From Sphingobium sp. (GTDB taxonomy: Bacteria > Pseudomonadota > Alphaproteobacteria > Sphingomonadales > Sphingomonadaceae): a stretch of 64,000 nt of DNA. The stretch spans positions 310,001 to 374,000 of the forward strand of contig JAHFPV010000002.1 in the NCBI GenBank assembly GCA_023266575.1. Direction: 5' to 3'. The position numbers were made by a program, and so were the translations under genes. This document shows, one piece after another, positions 22,443 to 32,500 of the stretch (within the stretch, counting starts at the first letter, position 1; each line of letters opens with the position of its first letter). The notes beneath the pieces are model-generated. The model was not told the origin of the DNA, did not search any database, and saw only the letters and a program-made list of their open reading frames with translations.

Positions 22443-24482
22443 TCAGAAGCGCGCGCGCACGCCGCCATAGATGGCGCGGCGTTCGAGCGGATAGAAGGCG
22501 ACGCTGCCTTCGTCTGCCGCTGTTGCCGCAACGTCAGGCGTGTAGCGGACCAGAGCGCTAATGTCGCCAATGGCACGCTTCTGCGTCAGGTTGCGCGCAT
22601 CGAGGAACAGGGTGATGCCATCGCGCACCTGCGCCTGTGCGCCCAGATTGAGCAGGGCATAGTTGCCGACCCGCTTGCTGTTGACATAGTCGACCCACGC
22701 ACCCTGCGGCAGCCATTCGACCGAGGGCGAGATGCTGAGCCTGTCAGTCCCCAGTTTGAGTTCGGCGCGGTAGAAATGGCGCGGCACCACCGGCAGGCGA
22801 TTGTCGCCATAAATGGCGTCGTTGCGGAAGCGAAAATCGCTATATTGATAGACTTGCCGCAAGGACGCCCAAGGGGTGAAAGCGAGTTCCAGACCGGCTT
22901 CGACGCCCTGATGGCGGGTCTTGTCCGCGTTGAAGGTCGCGGCGGGGATGACACCTGCGATCACGCTATATTGCAGCATCTCGCCCTTGATATCGGCGCG
23001 GTACAGGCTGACGTCCCATGATGCGATGCCGATGCGGCCACGGGTACCGATTTCGGCGGTCCATGCTTTTTGCGGGCGGACCGGGGTGAAGCCCGGCGCA
23101 CCGCCAGCGGGCGTCTGGCTGAGTTCGCTATAGCCGGGCAATTCGACCGAACGGTTATAATTGGCGTAGAATTGCAGCGCGTCATCGGGTTGGTAGAGCA
23201 GGCCGATCTTGGGCGAGAAGGCGTCGAAGCTGGCGTCGCCGCTCCGCTGCGGAGCAAAGCGGTTGTCGATCCGCCGTTCGCCATGGGTGTAGAGGCCACC
23301 CGCAATCAGCCACAGGCCCGGCGTGGGTGCGACACGTACTTCGCCATAGCTGTTGATCGTCTGGGCGCGCTGCTGGACATTGGCGGTGGGCGCGCCGCGC
23401 TTGCCCGACAGGTTGACGAACTGCCGCGCTGTGACCTTGCCGAAACGCGCCTGCGAGCCAAGCGTCAGCTCAACCGGCAGGCCGCCCAGGTCGCCCGCCA
23501 GATCGAGGCTGGCGAAAGCGCCGCGATCTTCCGATTTCTGGTCGATCACCTGAAAGATGGGATGGTAGAGATCCTTGGCATTCAGGAACAGGCCGAACGC
23601 CAGTTGGCCGCCGCCAAGCTGGATGGTTGTGCGGTTTTGCAGGCGGATCGAATCGATGTCGCGCGCCTGATCGCCAACGAAATTGCCCTTGGTCGGATCA
23701 GTCAGCACCGATTTTTCGCTGAGCGAACCGGACAATTTCTGACGAATGGTCTGGGCGCTGGCATAGAAGCGGGTTTCGATTGTCTCGCTGATCTTCACGC
23801 CGACATTGCCGTTGAAGCGATAGGATTTCCGCTTGCCATGGTCGCGGTCGCCATCCGAGCGGTCGCTGGTGATCGCGGCAAAGGCATCGCCGGTTTCGTC
23901 AGCATAGCCATAGGCGGCCTTGGTGCGGATGGTGTCGAAGCTGCCCCCATCGACGCGCAGTTCGACGCCGGGCGCACTGCGTCCGGTCGGGGTGACGGCA
24001 TTGATCGCGCCGCCCAGCGTCGATCCGCCAAAGCGCAGCGCATTGCCGCCGCGATAGACTTCGAGATGCTGAAAGACTTGCGGGTCAAATTCCTGAAAGT
24101 CGCCATTATCGTCGGCCAGATTGAGCGGGATGCCGTCCTGCAACAGCGTCAGGCCACGCATGTGGAAGCCGCGCGACAGGCCGGACCCACGGATCGAGAT
24201 GCGGACCTCCTGCCCGAAGCGCGGCTGGGTATAGACGCCGGGGGAGAAGGTGAGCGCGTCGCGCAGGGAGACGGCGAGTTTGTCCTCGAAATCCTGCGCG
24301 CCAACGACGTCGACCGCGCCGGGCGTGCGCTGAACGCGGGCGGCGGCTTCCTCGGCAATCACGCTGGCGGTGACGATGATGCGGCTCTGGTCGGCGGCTT
24401 CGTCTGCCATGGCAGGGGCGGTGGACAGGGCGCAAGCGAGAACGCACAGCGAAATGCTGCGCGCGGCATGGATGGAACGCAT
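22443..24482 (-). CDS. TonB-dependent outer-membrane receptor
   Basis: 679-aa active-transport receptor. The start at 24482 (MRSIHAARSISLCVLACALS) gives a signal peptide cleaved after AMA. The plug domain has the QRTPGAVDVVGAQDF and LTFSPGVYTQPRFGQ motifs and RGSGLSRGFHMRG. The barrel ends in GGVRARF with the C-terminal aromatic needed for assembly. Between DUF2946 and PepSY genes it is likely to import a metal or metal chelate; the DUF2946 neighbour favours copper and the PepSY neighbour iron-siderophore, so the substrate is open. No Fur or CueR box was recognised upstream. Confidence 0.9.
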   Translation of the reverse strand: MRSIHAARSISLCVLACALSTAPAMADEAADQSRIIVTASVIAEEAAARVQRTPGAVDVVGAQDFEDKLAVSLRDALTFSPGVYTQPRFGQEVRISIRGSGLSRGFHMRGLTLLQDGIPLNLADDNGDFQEFDPQVFQHLEVYRGGNALRFGGSTLGGAINAVTPTGRSAPGVELRVDGGSFDTIRTKAAYGYADETGDAFAAITSDRSDGDRDHGKRKSYRFNGNVGVKISETIETRFYASAQTIRQKLSGSLSEKSVLTDPTKGNFVGDQARDIDSIRLQNRTTIQLGGGQLAFGLFLNAKDLYHPIFQVIDQKSEDRGAFASLDLAGDLGGLPVELTLGSQARFGKVTARQFVNLSGKRGAPTANVQQRAQTINSYGEVRVAPTPGLWLIAGGLYTHGERRIDNRFAPQRSGDASFDAFSPKIGLLYQPDDALQFYANYNRSVELPGYSELSQTPAGGAPGFTPVRPQKAWTAEIGTRGRIGIASWDVSLYRADIKGEMLQYSVIAGVIPAATFNADKTRHQGVEAGLELAFTPWASLRQVYQYSDFRFRNDAIYGDNRLPVVPRHFYRAELKLGTDRLSISPSVEWLPQGAWVDYVNSKRVGNYALLNLGAQAQVRDGITLFLDARNLTQKRAIGDISALVRYTPDVAATAADEGSVAFYPLERRAIYGGVRARF

Positions 24483-24544
24483 GAGATGTAACCTTACTGA
24501 AAATACGGGCAGAAACGCGCATGTCCGCGTCAGACAGACAGATT

Positions 24545-24955
24545 TCAGTAAGCGGAGGGCGGCCCTGAAGAGGGCGGCGGGGGCGCGGCGAGGCGAGCGA
24601 TGACGCCTGTCTTGAGTGCGAAGGCGATTGGACCATAGGCCAGTTGCCAGGCGGGCAGCGGCAGGTCGGCCAATATCAACGGCGGCACGGCGGGCTGGAG
24701 CGAGGCAGCGAAGGCGCAGGGCATAGAGCCGGTCGTGCCATCGTCGCGGGCATGGTCGCCCTTGCCTGGTGCGGCGTCGCGATCGACCAGGATGTTGATG
24801 GCGCCCTGCCCGGTGCAGAGGGTCACGATGACGCCCCGATCCGTGCGGATCGGCATGAAGCCCGACGGCACCAGCAATTGCACGGCAAACACAAGCAGAG
24901 CTAATGCGGCAAGCAGGCCGCGCGCGGTGCTGGAATGTCTGATGGCCCCCGTCAT
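24545..24955 (-). CDS. DUF2946-like small exported protein
   Basis: 136-aa protein with one N-terminal hydrophobic helix (GLLAALALLVFAVQLLVPSG). Then come the motif PSGFMPIRTD, LCTG, an Asp/His-rich stretch and a CAFA motif, the pattern of DUF2946 proteins that sit beside copper- or iron-related TonB receptors. The two cysteines and GDHARDDG could bind metal, but this is unproven. It is 62 nt upstream of the receptor and is likely the first gene of the three-gene operon. Confidence 0.7.
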   Translation of the reverse strand: MTGAIRHSSTARGLLAALALLVFAVQLLVPSGFMPIRTDRGVIVTLCTGQGAINILVDRDAAPGKGDHARDDGTTGSMPCAFAASLQPAVPPLILADLPLPAWQLAYGPIAFALKTGVIARLAAPPPPSSGPPSAY

Positions 24956-25031
24956 AACCCGGTCGCCCTAGCGGCAAGCGTCCGGCCTGTCACCAGGACA
25001 TTTGGTCCATGTCGAGCTGCCCTCACTCACC

Positions 25032-25060
25032 TTGACGTAAACGTAAAGCTGCATTACATC
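25032..25060 (+). promoter_or_regulatory. LiuR-like operator and promoter of the MerR gene
   Basis: The palindromic TTGACGTAAACGTAAA (25032-25047) resembles the LiuR/MerR operator known upstream of branched-chain/fatty-acyl degradation genes. Its left end doubles as a -35 (TTGACG); TACATC follows after 17 nt as the -10. The predicted start of transcription falls at about 25067-25068, the A of the ATG, so the mRNA would be leaderless. Confidence 0.6.
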
Positions 25061-25067
25061 ACCTGCC

Positions 25068-25478
25068 ATGGATACGCGCAGCAGCATCGCCGGCATCGAG
25101 CTACCCGATCATCGGGACCAGCAGAGCTATAGTATTTCCGACCTTTCCGAGGAGTTCGGCGTCACTGCCCGCGCCCTGCGATTCTATGAGGATGAAGGGT
25201 TGATCGCGCCGGAACGGCAGGGTCTGGCCCGCATCTATTCGCGGCGCGACCGCGCGCGGCTGGCGTGGATTTTGCGCGGCAAGCGGGTCGGTTTCAGCCT
25301 GACCGAGATTCGCGAGATGATCGACCTCTATGATGCCGACGAGGAACATGAGGAGCAGCGCCGCGTCACCATCGCCAAATGTCAGGCGCGGATCGAGCTG
25401 CTGACCCGGCAGAAGGACGATATCGACGCAGCCATTGCCGAACTGGCGAGTTTCGTCGCTGCCATCGCCAAAGACTGA
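25068..25478 (+). CDS. MerR-family regulator (LiuR-like)
   Basis: 136-aa transcription factor with an N-terminal winged helix (YSISDLSEEFGVTARALRFY, then EDEGLIAPERQG) and a C-terminal dimerisation coiled coil (EQRRVTIAKCQARIELLTRQ). No metal-binding cysteine pair is present, which fits regulators of acyl-CoA catabolism rather than metal sensors. It lies just upstream of an acyl-CoA dehydrogenase gene, 38 nt away, which it probably controls together with itself through the palindrome at 25032. It lacks a Shine-Dalgarno, consistent with leaderless translation. Confidence 0.85.
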   Translation: MDTRSSIAGIELPDHRDQQSYSISDLSEEFGVTARALRFYEDEGLIAPERQGLARIYSRRDRARLAWILRGKRVGFSLTEIREMIDLYDADEEHEEQRRVTIAKCQARIELLTRQKDDIDAAIAELASFVAAIAKD

Positions 25479-25516
25479 CCCCCTCCCCCCGATAACAAAA
25501 ACGCCCGGAGACGATC

Positions 25517-27319
25517 ATGCCCAGTTATACGCCCCCCGTCCGCGACACCCGTTTCGTGCTTGAGCATGTTGTTGGGCTGGACCGCTATGCCAACCTGCCC
25601 GGCTTTGAAAATGCGACCCCCGATCTGGTCGAGGCGATCCTGACCGAAGGCGGCAAGATCGCGTCGGAAGTGCTGTTTCCCCTGAACGCCGTAGGCGACA
25701 AGGAAGGCTGCACCCGCCATCCCGATGGCCGCGTGACCACGCCGACGGGGTTCAAGGATGCGTTCGACCAGTTTGTCGCGGGCGGCTGGACCACGCTGCA
25801 TTCGCCGACCGAATTTGGCGGTCAGGGACTGCCGACCGTGGTGGCGACGGCGGTCGACGAATATATATTGTCGGCCAATCAGGCGTTTGAAATGTATCAT
25901 GGGCTGACCGCAGGCGCGGTCGCGGCGCTGATCGCCAAGGGCAGCGACGCGCTGCAACAGCGCTATATTCCCAAGATGGTATCGGGCGAATGGACCGGCA
26001 CGATGAACCTGACCGAGCCGCATTGCGGCACCGATCTGGGCCTCATCAAGACCAAGGCCGTACCCAATGCCGATGGCAGCTTTGCGATCACCGGCACCAA
26101 GATCTTCATTTCGGCGGGCGAACATGACCTGTCGGAGAATATCATCCATCTGGTGCTGGCCAAGACGCCGGGCGCGCCCGACAGCAGCAAGGGGATTTCG
26201 CTGTTCGTCGTCCCCAAGATCATGGTGCATGATGACGGGTCGCTGGGTGAGCGCAATGCGGTGTCCTGCGGCTCGATCGAGCATAAGATGGGTATCCATG
26301 GCAACGCCACCTGCGTCATGAATTATGACGGGGCGACCGGATGGATGGTCGGCGAGGAGAATAAGGGGCTGGCCGCGATGTTCATCATGATGAACGCGGC
26401 GCGGCTGGGCGTGGGCCTGCAAGGTCTAGGGCAAGCCGAGATCGCGTTGCAGAATGCCGTCCATTATGCCCGCGACCGGCGGCAGGGCCGCGCTTTGACC
26501 GGGCCGAAGGAGCCGGAGGAGAAGGCCGATACGCTGTTCGTTCATCCCGACGTGCGCCGGATGCTGATGGAGGGCAAGGCGATCACCGAAGGGCTGCGCG
26601 CGCTGATCCTGTGGGGGGCGTTGCAGGTCGACCTGTCGCATTATGCCGCCACGGAAGAAGAGCGCAGACAAGCCGACGACCTCATTGGCCTGCTGATCCC
26701 GGTGATCAAGGGCTATGGCACCGACAAGGGTTTCGACGTTGCCGTGTCCAGCCAGCAGGTGTTTGGCGGCCATGGCTATATCTGGGAAAATGGCGTGGAA
26801 CAGTATGTCCGCGACGCGCGCATCGCCCAGATTTACGAAGGCACCAACGGGGTGCAGGCGATGGATCTGGTCGGCCGCAAGCTGGCGATGAACGGTGGCC
26901 GGGCGTTGCAGGCGTTCCTGAAGATCATCGCGACCGAAGTGGCTGATGCCAAGGCCGAGCCGAAGCTGGCGGCGCTGGCCGAAGCGCTGGAGAAGGCGAC
27001 CGGCCAATTGCAGGCAGCGACCATGTGGCTGATGCAGAATGCGATGAAAAACCCCGATAATGCGGGGGCTGGCGCGCATCATTATATGCACATTCTTGGT
27101 ATCGTTGCGACCGGGCTGATGTGGCTGCGCATGGCCAAGGCCGCGACCGGGCTGCTGGCGGCGGGCGAAGGGGACGCGAAGTTTCTGGAAGCCAAGCTGG
27201 TGACGGCGCGCTTCTTTGCCGAACGGATCATGCCCGACGCGGGATCGCTGCGCCGCAAGATAGAGGGCGGTGCCGACGCGCTGATGGCGCTGGACCCGGA
27301 CATGTTCCTGGCGGCATAA
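25517..27319 (+). CDS. acyl-CoA dehydrogenase with extended C-terminus
   Basis: 600-aa FAD enzyme that oxidises an acyl-CoA to the 2-enoyl-CoA. The length, about 200 residues longer than short-chain members, and motifs [31 protein letters not shown] and [19 protein letters not shown] place it with the large two-domain acyl-CoA dehydrogenases (DmdC/FadE-like). The Glu in the YEGTNG motif is the usual catalytic-base region. Ribosome-binding site CGGAGA. Probably controlled by the upstream MerR protein. The exact chain-length specificity is unknown. Confidence 0.92.
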   Translation: MPSYTPPVRDTRFVLEHVVGLDRYANLPGFENATPDLVEAILTEGGKIASEVLFPLNAVGDKEGCTRHPDGRVTTPTGFKDAFDQFVAGGWTTLHSPTEFGGQGLPTVVATAVDEYILSANQAFEMYHGLTAGAVAALIAKGSDALQQRYIPKMVSGEWTGTMNLTEPHCGTDLGLIKTKAVPNADGSFAITGTKIFISAGEHDLSENIIHLVLAKTPGAPDSSKGISLFVVPKIMVHDDGSLGERNAVSCGSIEHKMGIHGNATCVMNYDGATGWMVGEENKGLAAMFIMMNAARLGVGLQGLGQAEIALQNAVHYARDRRQGRALTGPKEPEEKADTLFVHPDVRRMLMEGKAITEGLRALILWGALQVDLSHYAATEEERRQADDLIGLLIPVIKGYGTDKGFDVAVSSQQVFGGHGYIWENGVEQYVRDARIAQIYEGTNGVQAMDLVGRKLAMNGGRALQAFLKIIATEVADAKAEPKLAALAEALEKATGQLQAATMWLMQNAMKNPDNAGAGAHHYMHILGIVATGLMWLRMAKAATGLLAAGEGDAKFLEAKLVTARFFAERIMPDAGSLRRKIEGGADALMALDPDMFLAA

Positions 27320-27337
27320 TCCGCCTGCACGCCCAAT

Positions 27338-27375
27338 AAAAAAGGCTCCCCTGCCGGTGCGGGGGAGCCTTTTTC
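27338..27375. terminator. bidirectional terminator between convergent genes
   Basis: Stem AGGCTCCCC/GGGGAGCCT with an A run before and a T run after it. It can terminate both the acyl-CoA dehydrogenase transcript and the small minus-strand gene at 27395. Confidence 0.85.
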
Positions 27376-27394
27376 CTTTCTGCGAGAGAGGGGC

Positions 27395-27685
27395 TTATTC
27401 CTCGCCATTATCCTTGACGCCCACGGTGGGGACTTCAACGGTCGTCTTCTTGGTGCCGACAACGACTTCCTTGGAATCGACGTCAACCTTGGGCAGATCA
27501 CCGCCCTTGACGCTGACTTCGGGCATGTCGCCGCCGGAGACGTCCGCTTTCCAGAAGCCGGTCGCGAACAGCAGGCCGACAATGGCCAGGATAGCGATCA
27601 GCACGATGCCGATCGTGCGCCCCGACCCTCTTTTTTCGACAATCACGCGGCGATCATCATATCCGTCGTTGCGAACGTCAACCAT
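27395..27685 (-). CDS. small single-pass membrane protein (hypothetical)
   Basis: 96 aa with a basic N-terminus (DDRRVIVEKRGSGR), one TM helix (TIGIVLIAILAIVGLLFATG) and a hydrophilic Val/Asp/Lys-rich tail with quasi-repeats (DMPEVSVKGGDLPKVDVDSK). By the positive-inside rule the N-terminus is cytoplasmic and the tail periplasmic. A GGAGGGAC ribosome-binding site lies before the ATG. I know no function for it. Confidence 0.7.
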   Translation of the reverse strand: MVDVRNDGYDDRRVIVEKRGSGRTIGIVLIAILAIVGLLFATGFWKADVSGGDMPEVSVKGGDLPKVDVDSKEVVVGTKKTTVEVPTVGVKDNGEE

Positions 27686-27819
27686 CAGTCCCTCCTAAGC
27701 TTCATTGTGGTCCAGAAACGGCCCGGCAATGTTTTTGGTTCCTGTTCGGCCCGACCATTTCCATTCTGGCTATCCCGTTCCGGCGGCGATAGCGTGGCGC
27801 GACGGCTGTGGAGGATGAT

Positions 27820-29130
27820 GTGCAGGACGATGTGACCCTTCCCCCCGCAGCCACCAGCCCCACGCGCACACTGGGGTTAGCCGCCTGTATCGCGCTGGTG
27901 ATGGGCAACATGATCGGGTCCGGCGTGTTCCTGCTACCCGCCGCGCTGGCGCCCTTTGGGTGGGATGCGGTGGCGGGGTGGGGGTTTACGATTGCGGGGT
28001 CGCTGGTGCTAGCTTTCGTCATTGCGCGGCTGACGGTGGCACTGCCGGGGACGAGTGCATCGCAGATGATTGCGCGGGCCTATGGGCCGCTTGCCGGGTT
28101 TGCGATTGGGTGGATTTACTGGCTGTCGATCATCATCACCAATGTCACGATTGCGGTGGCGGCGACCGCGAACCTGTCGAGCGTCCTGCCGCTGCTGACG
28201 CAGCCGGGCGTGGGGTCGCTCTGTTCGATCGGCTTTCTTTGGGCGATGACGGGGATCAATTTGATCGGCGCGCGGGCGGCGGGGATGACGCAGATCGTCA
28301 CGACGCTGATCAAGCTGATCCCGATTGCGGTGGTGCTGGTGCTGCTGGTGGTGACGGTGGGGAGCGGCACGGCGCAGGTCGCACCTTTCCCGGCGGAGGG
28401 GCTGACGGGCGCGGGGATCACTGCGTCGGCGGCGCTGACTTTGTGGGCGCTGCTGGGGTTTGAATCGGCCAGCGTGGCGGCGGACAAGGTGCGTGATCCG
28501 GCGCGGACGATCCCGCGCGCGACGCTGATCGGCACGGCCGCGACGGGGCTGATCTATCTGCTGGTCTGTTCAGGCATCGCGCTGACCCTGCCAGCGGCGG
28601 AGACGCAGACCGGGTCGCCCTTTGGCGCTTTCGTCAGCCATTATTGGTCGCCCGGCCCGGCGCGCTTCATCGCTCTGTTCGTGGCGATCAGTTGCCTTGG
28701 GGCGCTGAATGGCTGGACATTGCTGATGGGCGAGGTGCCGCTGGCGATGGCGCGGGCGGGCGAATTGCCGCGCTGGCTGGCGGGGACCGATGCCAAGGGG
28801 ACGCCGGTGCGCGGGCTGATATTGTCCACGGCGCTGGCCAGCCTGTTGCTGGTCGCCAATAGTTTGCAGGGGCTGGTGGCGCTGTTCACCGCGATGGCGC
28901 TGCTGGCGACGTCGGCGACCCTGTGGCTCTATGTCGGCTGCGCGCTGGCGAGTATGCGGTTTCGGGTGGTCGTGCCAGCTGCGATTGTCGGGCTGGGCTA
29001 CGCGCTGTTGACGCTGTGGGGCGCGGGGATCGTGGCGAGCGGGTCCAGTGTGCTGCTGATGGCGGCTGGGTTGCCGTTTTATTGGTGGGCGCGGAATGGC
29101 GCGCCGCGTTCCAACAACCGTTCGGGCTGA
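27820..29130 (+). CDS. APC-superfamily amino acid permease
   Basis: About 436-aa inner-membrane transporter with 12 predicted helices. TM1 carries the substrate-site unwound motif MGNMIGSGVFLLPAALAPFG typical of the amino acid-polyamine-organocation superfamily; TM6 contains LTLWALLGFESASVAADKVRDPARTIPRA in pieces. I chose the GTG at 27820 because GGAGG precedes it; a GTG at 27808 is in frame but has no such signal. The antiporter-like flavour suggests an arginine/agmatine- or cadaverine-type exchanger, but specificity is not readable. The last codons (SNNRSG) are formed by the start of an intergenic inverted repeat. Confidence 0.85.
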   Translation: MQDDVTLPPAATSPTRTLGLAACIALVMGNMIGSGVFLLPAALAPFGWDAVAGWGFTIAGSLVLAFVIARLTVALPGTSASQMIARAYGPLAGFAIGWIYWLSIIITNVTIAVAATANLSSVLPLLTQPGVGSLCSIGFLWAMTGINLIGARAAGMTQIVTTLIKLIPIAVVLVLLVVTVGSGTAQVAPFPAEGLTGAGITASAALTLWALLGFESASVAADKVRDPARTIPRATLIGTAATGLIYLLVCSGIALTLPAAETQTGSPFGAFVSHYWSPGPARFIALFVAISCLGALNGWTLLMGEVPLAMARAGELPRWLAGTDAKGTPVRGLILSTALASLLLVANSLQGLVALFTAMALLATSATLWLYVGCALASMRFRVVVPAAIVGLGYALLTLWGAGIVASGSSVLLMAAGLPFYWWARNGAPRSNNRSG

Positions 29131-29214
29131 GCGAAGTCGAAGCCTTCTACTGAGCGAAGCGAAGTGCCTTCACTGCGTTCAGGCGTGCCCTTCGACTTCG
29201 CTCAGGGCGAACGG
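29118..29214. repeat. long inverted repeat overlapping the permease stop
   Basis: Arms CCGTTCGGGCTGAGCGAAG (from 29118) and CTTCGCTCAGGGCGAACGG (to 29214), each part of a roughly 25-nt arm. It is the same family as 21074, 40109 and 46806. It spans the permease stop codon and lies between convergent genes, so it may serve as a two-way terminator. Confidence 0.75.
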
Positions 29215-29222
29215 ATTCTAGA

Positions 29223-30359
29223 TCAATCCCCCCACAAATCCTTGATCTTGCCAAAGAAGCCGGTCGAGGCCGGGCATTCTTCGCCGGTTTCGGTTTCGCG
29301 GAAGGCTTCGAGCAGTTCTTTCTGTTTCGCGGTCAGCCTGGTCGGGGTTTCGACGTCGATCTGGACAACAAGGTCGCCCTGCCCGCGTCCGTTGAGGACC
29401 GGCATACCCGCGCCGCGCTGACGGATCTGCTTGCCCGACTGGATGCCGACCGGGATCTTGATGGCGTGGCGCACACCGTCGAGACCGGGAACTTCGATCG
29501 TGCCGCCGAGCGCCGCCGTCGTGAAGCTGACCGGGCAGCGACAGAACAACGTCGTGCCGTCCCGCTCGAACAGCGAATGGCGTTTGACGTGCAGGAAAAT
29601 GTAGAGGTCGCCTGCTGGAGCGCCGCGCGCGCCAGCCTCGCCCTCGCCCGACAGGCGGATGCGGGTGCCGTCGTCGACGCCCGCGGGGATGTTGACCGAC
29701 AGCGTCTTTGGCTTGTCCACCCGCCCTTCGCCCCGGCACGAGCGGCAGGGGCTTTCGATCACCTTGCCCGCGCCGTGGCAGGACGGGCAGGTGCGTTCGA
29801 CCACGAAAAAGCCCTGCTGCGCGCGGACCTGGCCATGGCCCTTGCAGGTATGGCAGGTCTTGGCGCCGGTGCCGGGCTGCGCGCCGGACCCTTCGCAACT
29901 GTCGCAGGCGGCAGATACCTCGATCTCAATCTCGGTCTGCTTGCCATGATAGGCTTCGTCGAGGGTGATTTCGAGGTCGTAGCGCAGGTCCGCGCCGCGC
30001 CGCTGCTGCTGGCGACCGCCGCCGCCAAAGCCGCCCCCCTGACCGAAAATCGTCTCGAATATATCGCCAAGGTCGGAAAAACCACCAGCGCCGCCGCCGT
30101 GGAAACCACCGCCGCCGCCCTGTTGCTGCTGCTTGAAGGCCGCATGACCAAAACGGTCATAGGCTGCGCGCTTCTGCGGGTCTTTCAGAACCTCATAGGC
30201 TTCAGACACAGCCTTGAACTTGGCTTCGCTGTCGGTGCATCCCCCGGTCTTGTCCGGGTGATATTTCATCGCCAGCTTGCGATAGGCGCTCTTGAGAACT
30301 GCGGCGTCGGCGGTGCGCTCGACTTCGAGCAGCTCATAATAGTCAATTTCGGTCGTCAT
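29223..30359 (-). CDS. dnaJ: chaperone DnaJ (Hsp40)
   Basis: 378-aa co-chaperone that stimulates DnaK ATPase and delivers clients. J domain at 1-70 with HPD at 34-36, Gly/Phe-rich linker (about 78-120), then four CxxCxGxG zinc repeats starting at C152 ([32 protein letters not shown]) and the C-terminal substrate-binding domains. It is downstream of dnaK on the same strand with 67 nt between, which hold a small inverted repeat. It is the full canonical type I form. Confidence 0.98.
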   Translation of the reverse strand: MTTEIDYYELLEVERTADAAVLKSAYRKLAMKYHPDKTGGCTDSEAKFKAVSEAYEVLKDPQKRAAYDRFGHAAFKQQQQGGGGGFHGGGAGGFSDLGDIFETIFGQGGGFGGGGRQQQRRGADLRYDLEITLDEAYHGKQTEIEIEVSAACDSCEGSGAQPGTGAKTCHTCKGHGQVRAQQGFFVVERTCPSCHGAGKVIESPCRSCRGEGRVDKPKTLSVNIPAGVDDGTRIRLSGEGEAGARGAPAGDLYIFLHVKRHSLFERDGTTLFCRCPVSFTTAALGGTIEVPGLDGVRHAIKIPVGIQSGKQIRQRGAGMPVLNGRGQGDLVVQIDVETPTRLTAKQKELLEAFRETETGEECPASTGFFGKIKDLWGD

Positions 30360-30380
30360 TCGGACCCCCGCCCGCCTGTT

Positions 30381-30410
30381 CCGTCACCCCGGCCTGTGCC
30401 GGGATGACGG
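30381..30410. repeat. inverted repeat between dnaK and dnaJ
   Basis: CCGTCACCCCGGC-CTGT-GCCGGGATGACGG, a 13-nt-arm hairpin. The CGTCACCCCGGC core recurs at 62799-62880. There is no T run, so it is an intraoperonic repeat rather than a terminator; it could set the dnaK:dnaJ ratio by stabilising the upstream mRNA end. Confidence 0.7.
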
Positions 30411-30426
30411 ATATGGGGCTTCAGCT

Positions 30427-32325
30427 TCAAGCCTTGTTGTCGTCCACTTCGGAGAATTCGGCGTCGACGACATCGTCGTCGGCCTTGGGCGCGTCGGCAC
30501 CCGGAGCAGCGGCCGCAGCCTGCTCCTTCTCGTAAATGGCCTGGCCCAGCTTCATCGCGACCGTGGCAAGTTCCTGCGCCTTGGTCTTCATCGCTTCAGC
30601 GTCGCCGCTTTCGATCGCAGCCTTGGTGTCGGCAATGGCGGTTTCGATCTCGCCCTTCAGGCTCGCATCGACCTTGTCGCCATGCTCGGACAGCTGCTGC
30701 TCGGTCGTGTGGACCAGGCTTTCGGCGTTATTCTTGGCCTCGGCGGCTTCGCGACGCTTCTTATCCTCTTCGGCGAAGCGTTCGGCGTCCTTGACCATCT
30801 GGTCGATGTCAGCGTCAGACAGACCGCCCGATGCCTGGATGCGGATCTGCTGTTCCTTGCCGGTGCCCTTGTCCTTGGCGCTGACATTCACAAGCCCGTT
30901 GGCGTCGATGTCGAACGTGACTTCGATCTGCGGCACGCCGCGCGGGGCTGGCGGGATGCCGACCAGGTCGAACTGGCCGAGGATCTTGTTGTCGGCCGCC
31001 ATTTCACGCTCGCCCTGGAACACGCGGATGGTCACCGCCTGCTGATTGTCGTCGGCGGTCGAATAGACCTGAGACTTTTTGGCAGGGATGGTGGTGTTGC
31101 GGTCGATCATGCGGGTGAACACGCCACCCAGCGTTTCGATGCCGAGCGACAGCGGCGTCACGTCGAGCAGCAGCACGTCCTTGACGTCGCCCTGCAACAC
31201 GCCCGCCTGGATCGCCGCGCCCATGGCAACGACTTCGTCGGGGTTCACGCCGGTGTGCGGTTCCTTGCCGAAAAATTCCTTCACGGCTTCGCGCACCTTG
31301 GGCATCCGCGTCATGCCGCCGACAAGGACGACTTCGCTGATCTCGCTGGCAGACACGCCTGCGTCGGCCATCGCCTTCTTGCAGGGCTCCATGGTGCGCT
31401 TGATGAGGTCGGCGACCAGACGCTCCAGATCGGCGCGGGTGATCGACTTCACCAGATGCTTGGGACCGTTCTGGTCGGCAGTGATGAAGGGCAGGTTGAC
31501 TTCGGTCGTCTGGGCCGAGGACAGCTCGATCTTCGCCTTTTCAGCGGCTTCCTTCAAACGCTGGAGCGCCAGCTTGTCCTTGGTAAGGTCAATGCCTTCG
31601 GACTTCTGGAAATCGGCAGCCAGGAATTCGACCAGCTTGGCGTCGAAATCTTCGCCACCCAGGAAGGTGTCGCCGTTGGTCGACTTCACTTCGAACACGC
31701 CATCGCCGATTTCCAGGATGGAAATGTCGAAGGTGCCGCCGCCAAGGTCATAGACCGCGATCGTCTTGCCATCCTGCTTGTCGAGACCATAGGCGAGCGC
31801 GGCTGCGGTCGGCTCGTTGATGATGCGCAGCACTTCAAGGCCGGCAATCTGGCCGGCGTCCTTGGTCGCCTGACGCTGGGCATCGTTGAAATAGGCTGGG
31901 ACGGTGATGACCGCCTGGGTAACGGTTTCGCCCAGATAGCTCTCGGCGGTTTCCTTCATCTTTTGCAGGATGAAGGCGCTGATCTGCGAGGGGCTGTAAT
32001 CCTGGCCACCGGCCTTGACCCATGCGTCGCCATTCGGACCCTTGCTGATGTCATAGGGGACGAGTTCCATGTCCTTCTTGGTCATGGGATCGTCGAAGCG
32101 GCGGCCGATCAGGCGCTTGACCGCGAAAATCGTGCTGTCCGGGTTGGTCACCGCCTGGCGCTTGGCCGGCTGACCGATCAGGCGCTCGCCATCCTTGGCG
32201 AAGGCAACGATCGAAGGCGTGGTGCGCGCGCCTTCCGCATTTTCGATTACCTTGGGCTTGCCACCGTCCATGACGGCGACGCAGCTGTTGGTGGTGCCAA
32301 GGTCGATACCGATAACTTTTGCCAT
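30427..32325 (-). CDS. dnaK: chaperone DnaK (Hsp70)
   Basis: 632-aa ATP-dependent chaperone. The start [20 protein letters not shown] at 32325 follows GAGGACAC; the frame extends seven codons upstream without support. Landmarks: the phosphate-1 loop [21 protein letters not shown] (phosphate 2), the adenosine region [14 protein letters not shown], the interdomain linker [14 protein letters not shown], and the acidic tail ending [15 protein letters not shown]. Two substrate-domain subsites and the lid are present, so the gene is complete. The partner dnaJ is downstream; grpE and hrcA are 17 kb away. Confidence 0.99.
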   Translation of the reverse strand: MAKVIGIDLGTTNSCVAVMDGGKPKVIENAEGARTTPSIVAFAKDGERLIGQPAKRQAVTNPDSTIFAVKRLIGRRFDDPMTKKDMELVPYDISKGPNGDAWVKAGGQDYSPSQISAFILQKMKETAESYLGETVTQAVITVPAYFNDAQRQATKDAGQIAGLEVLRIINEPTAAALAYGLDKQDGKTIAVYDLGGGTFDISILEIGDGVFEVKSTNGDTFLGGEDFDAKLVEFLAADFQKSEGIDLTKDKLALQRLKEAAEKAKIELSSAQTTEVNLPFITADQNGPKHLVKSITRADLERLVADLIKRTMEPCKKAMADAGVSASEISEVVLVGGMTRMPKVREAVKEFFGKEPHTGVNPDEVVAMGAAIQAGVLQGDVKDVLLLDVTPLSLGIETLGGVFTRMIDRNTTIPAKKSQVYSTADDNQQAVTIRVFQGEREMAADNKILGQFDLVGIPPAPRGVPQIEVTFDIDANGLVNVSAKDKGTGKEQQIRIQASGGLSDADIDQMVKDAERFAEEDKKRREAAEAKNNAESLVHTTEQQLSEHGDKVDASLKGEIETAIADTKAAIESGDAEAMKTKAQELATVAMKLGQAIYEKEQAAAAAPGADAPKADDDVVDAEFSEVDDNKA

Positions 32326-32370
32326 TGTGTCCTCTTTGAACCCCAAATTCTATTCAGCGGTTGATGGCCC

Positions 32371-32397
32371 CATACCTCACGAAAGCGCCAAGGCAAG
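32371..32397 (-). promoter_or_regulatory. dnaK: possible heat-shock promoter of dnaK
   Basis: On the minus strand CTTGCC is followed about 16 nt later by GGTATG, about 50-70 nt before the dnaK start. CTTG-type -35 elements are typical for alphaproteobacterial sigma-32, but the -10 match is weak. No CIRCE element is visible. Confidence 0.3.
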
Positions 32398-32500
32398 GCC
32401 GGTTTGCATGGGCGATATAGGGGCGCTTTTGCTTGGCACAAGAAGCTGGGGCGATTAGCTATGCTTACCGACCGGAAACGAGACAGTCAGGAACCAGTTG

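Noticed and set aside
22443-24977. 844-codon version of the TonB receptor
   Set aside because: The first 165 codons overlap the DUF2946 gene out of frame; the signal peptide start at 24482 is clear.
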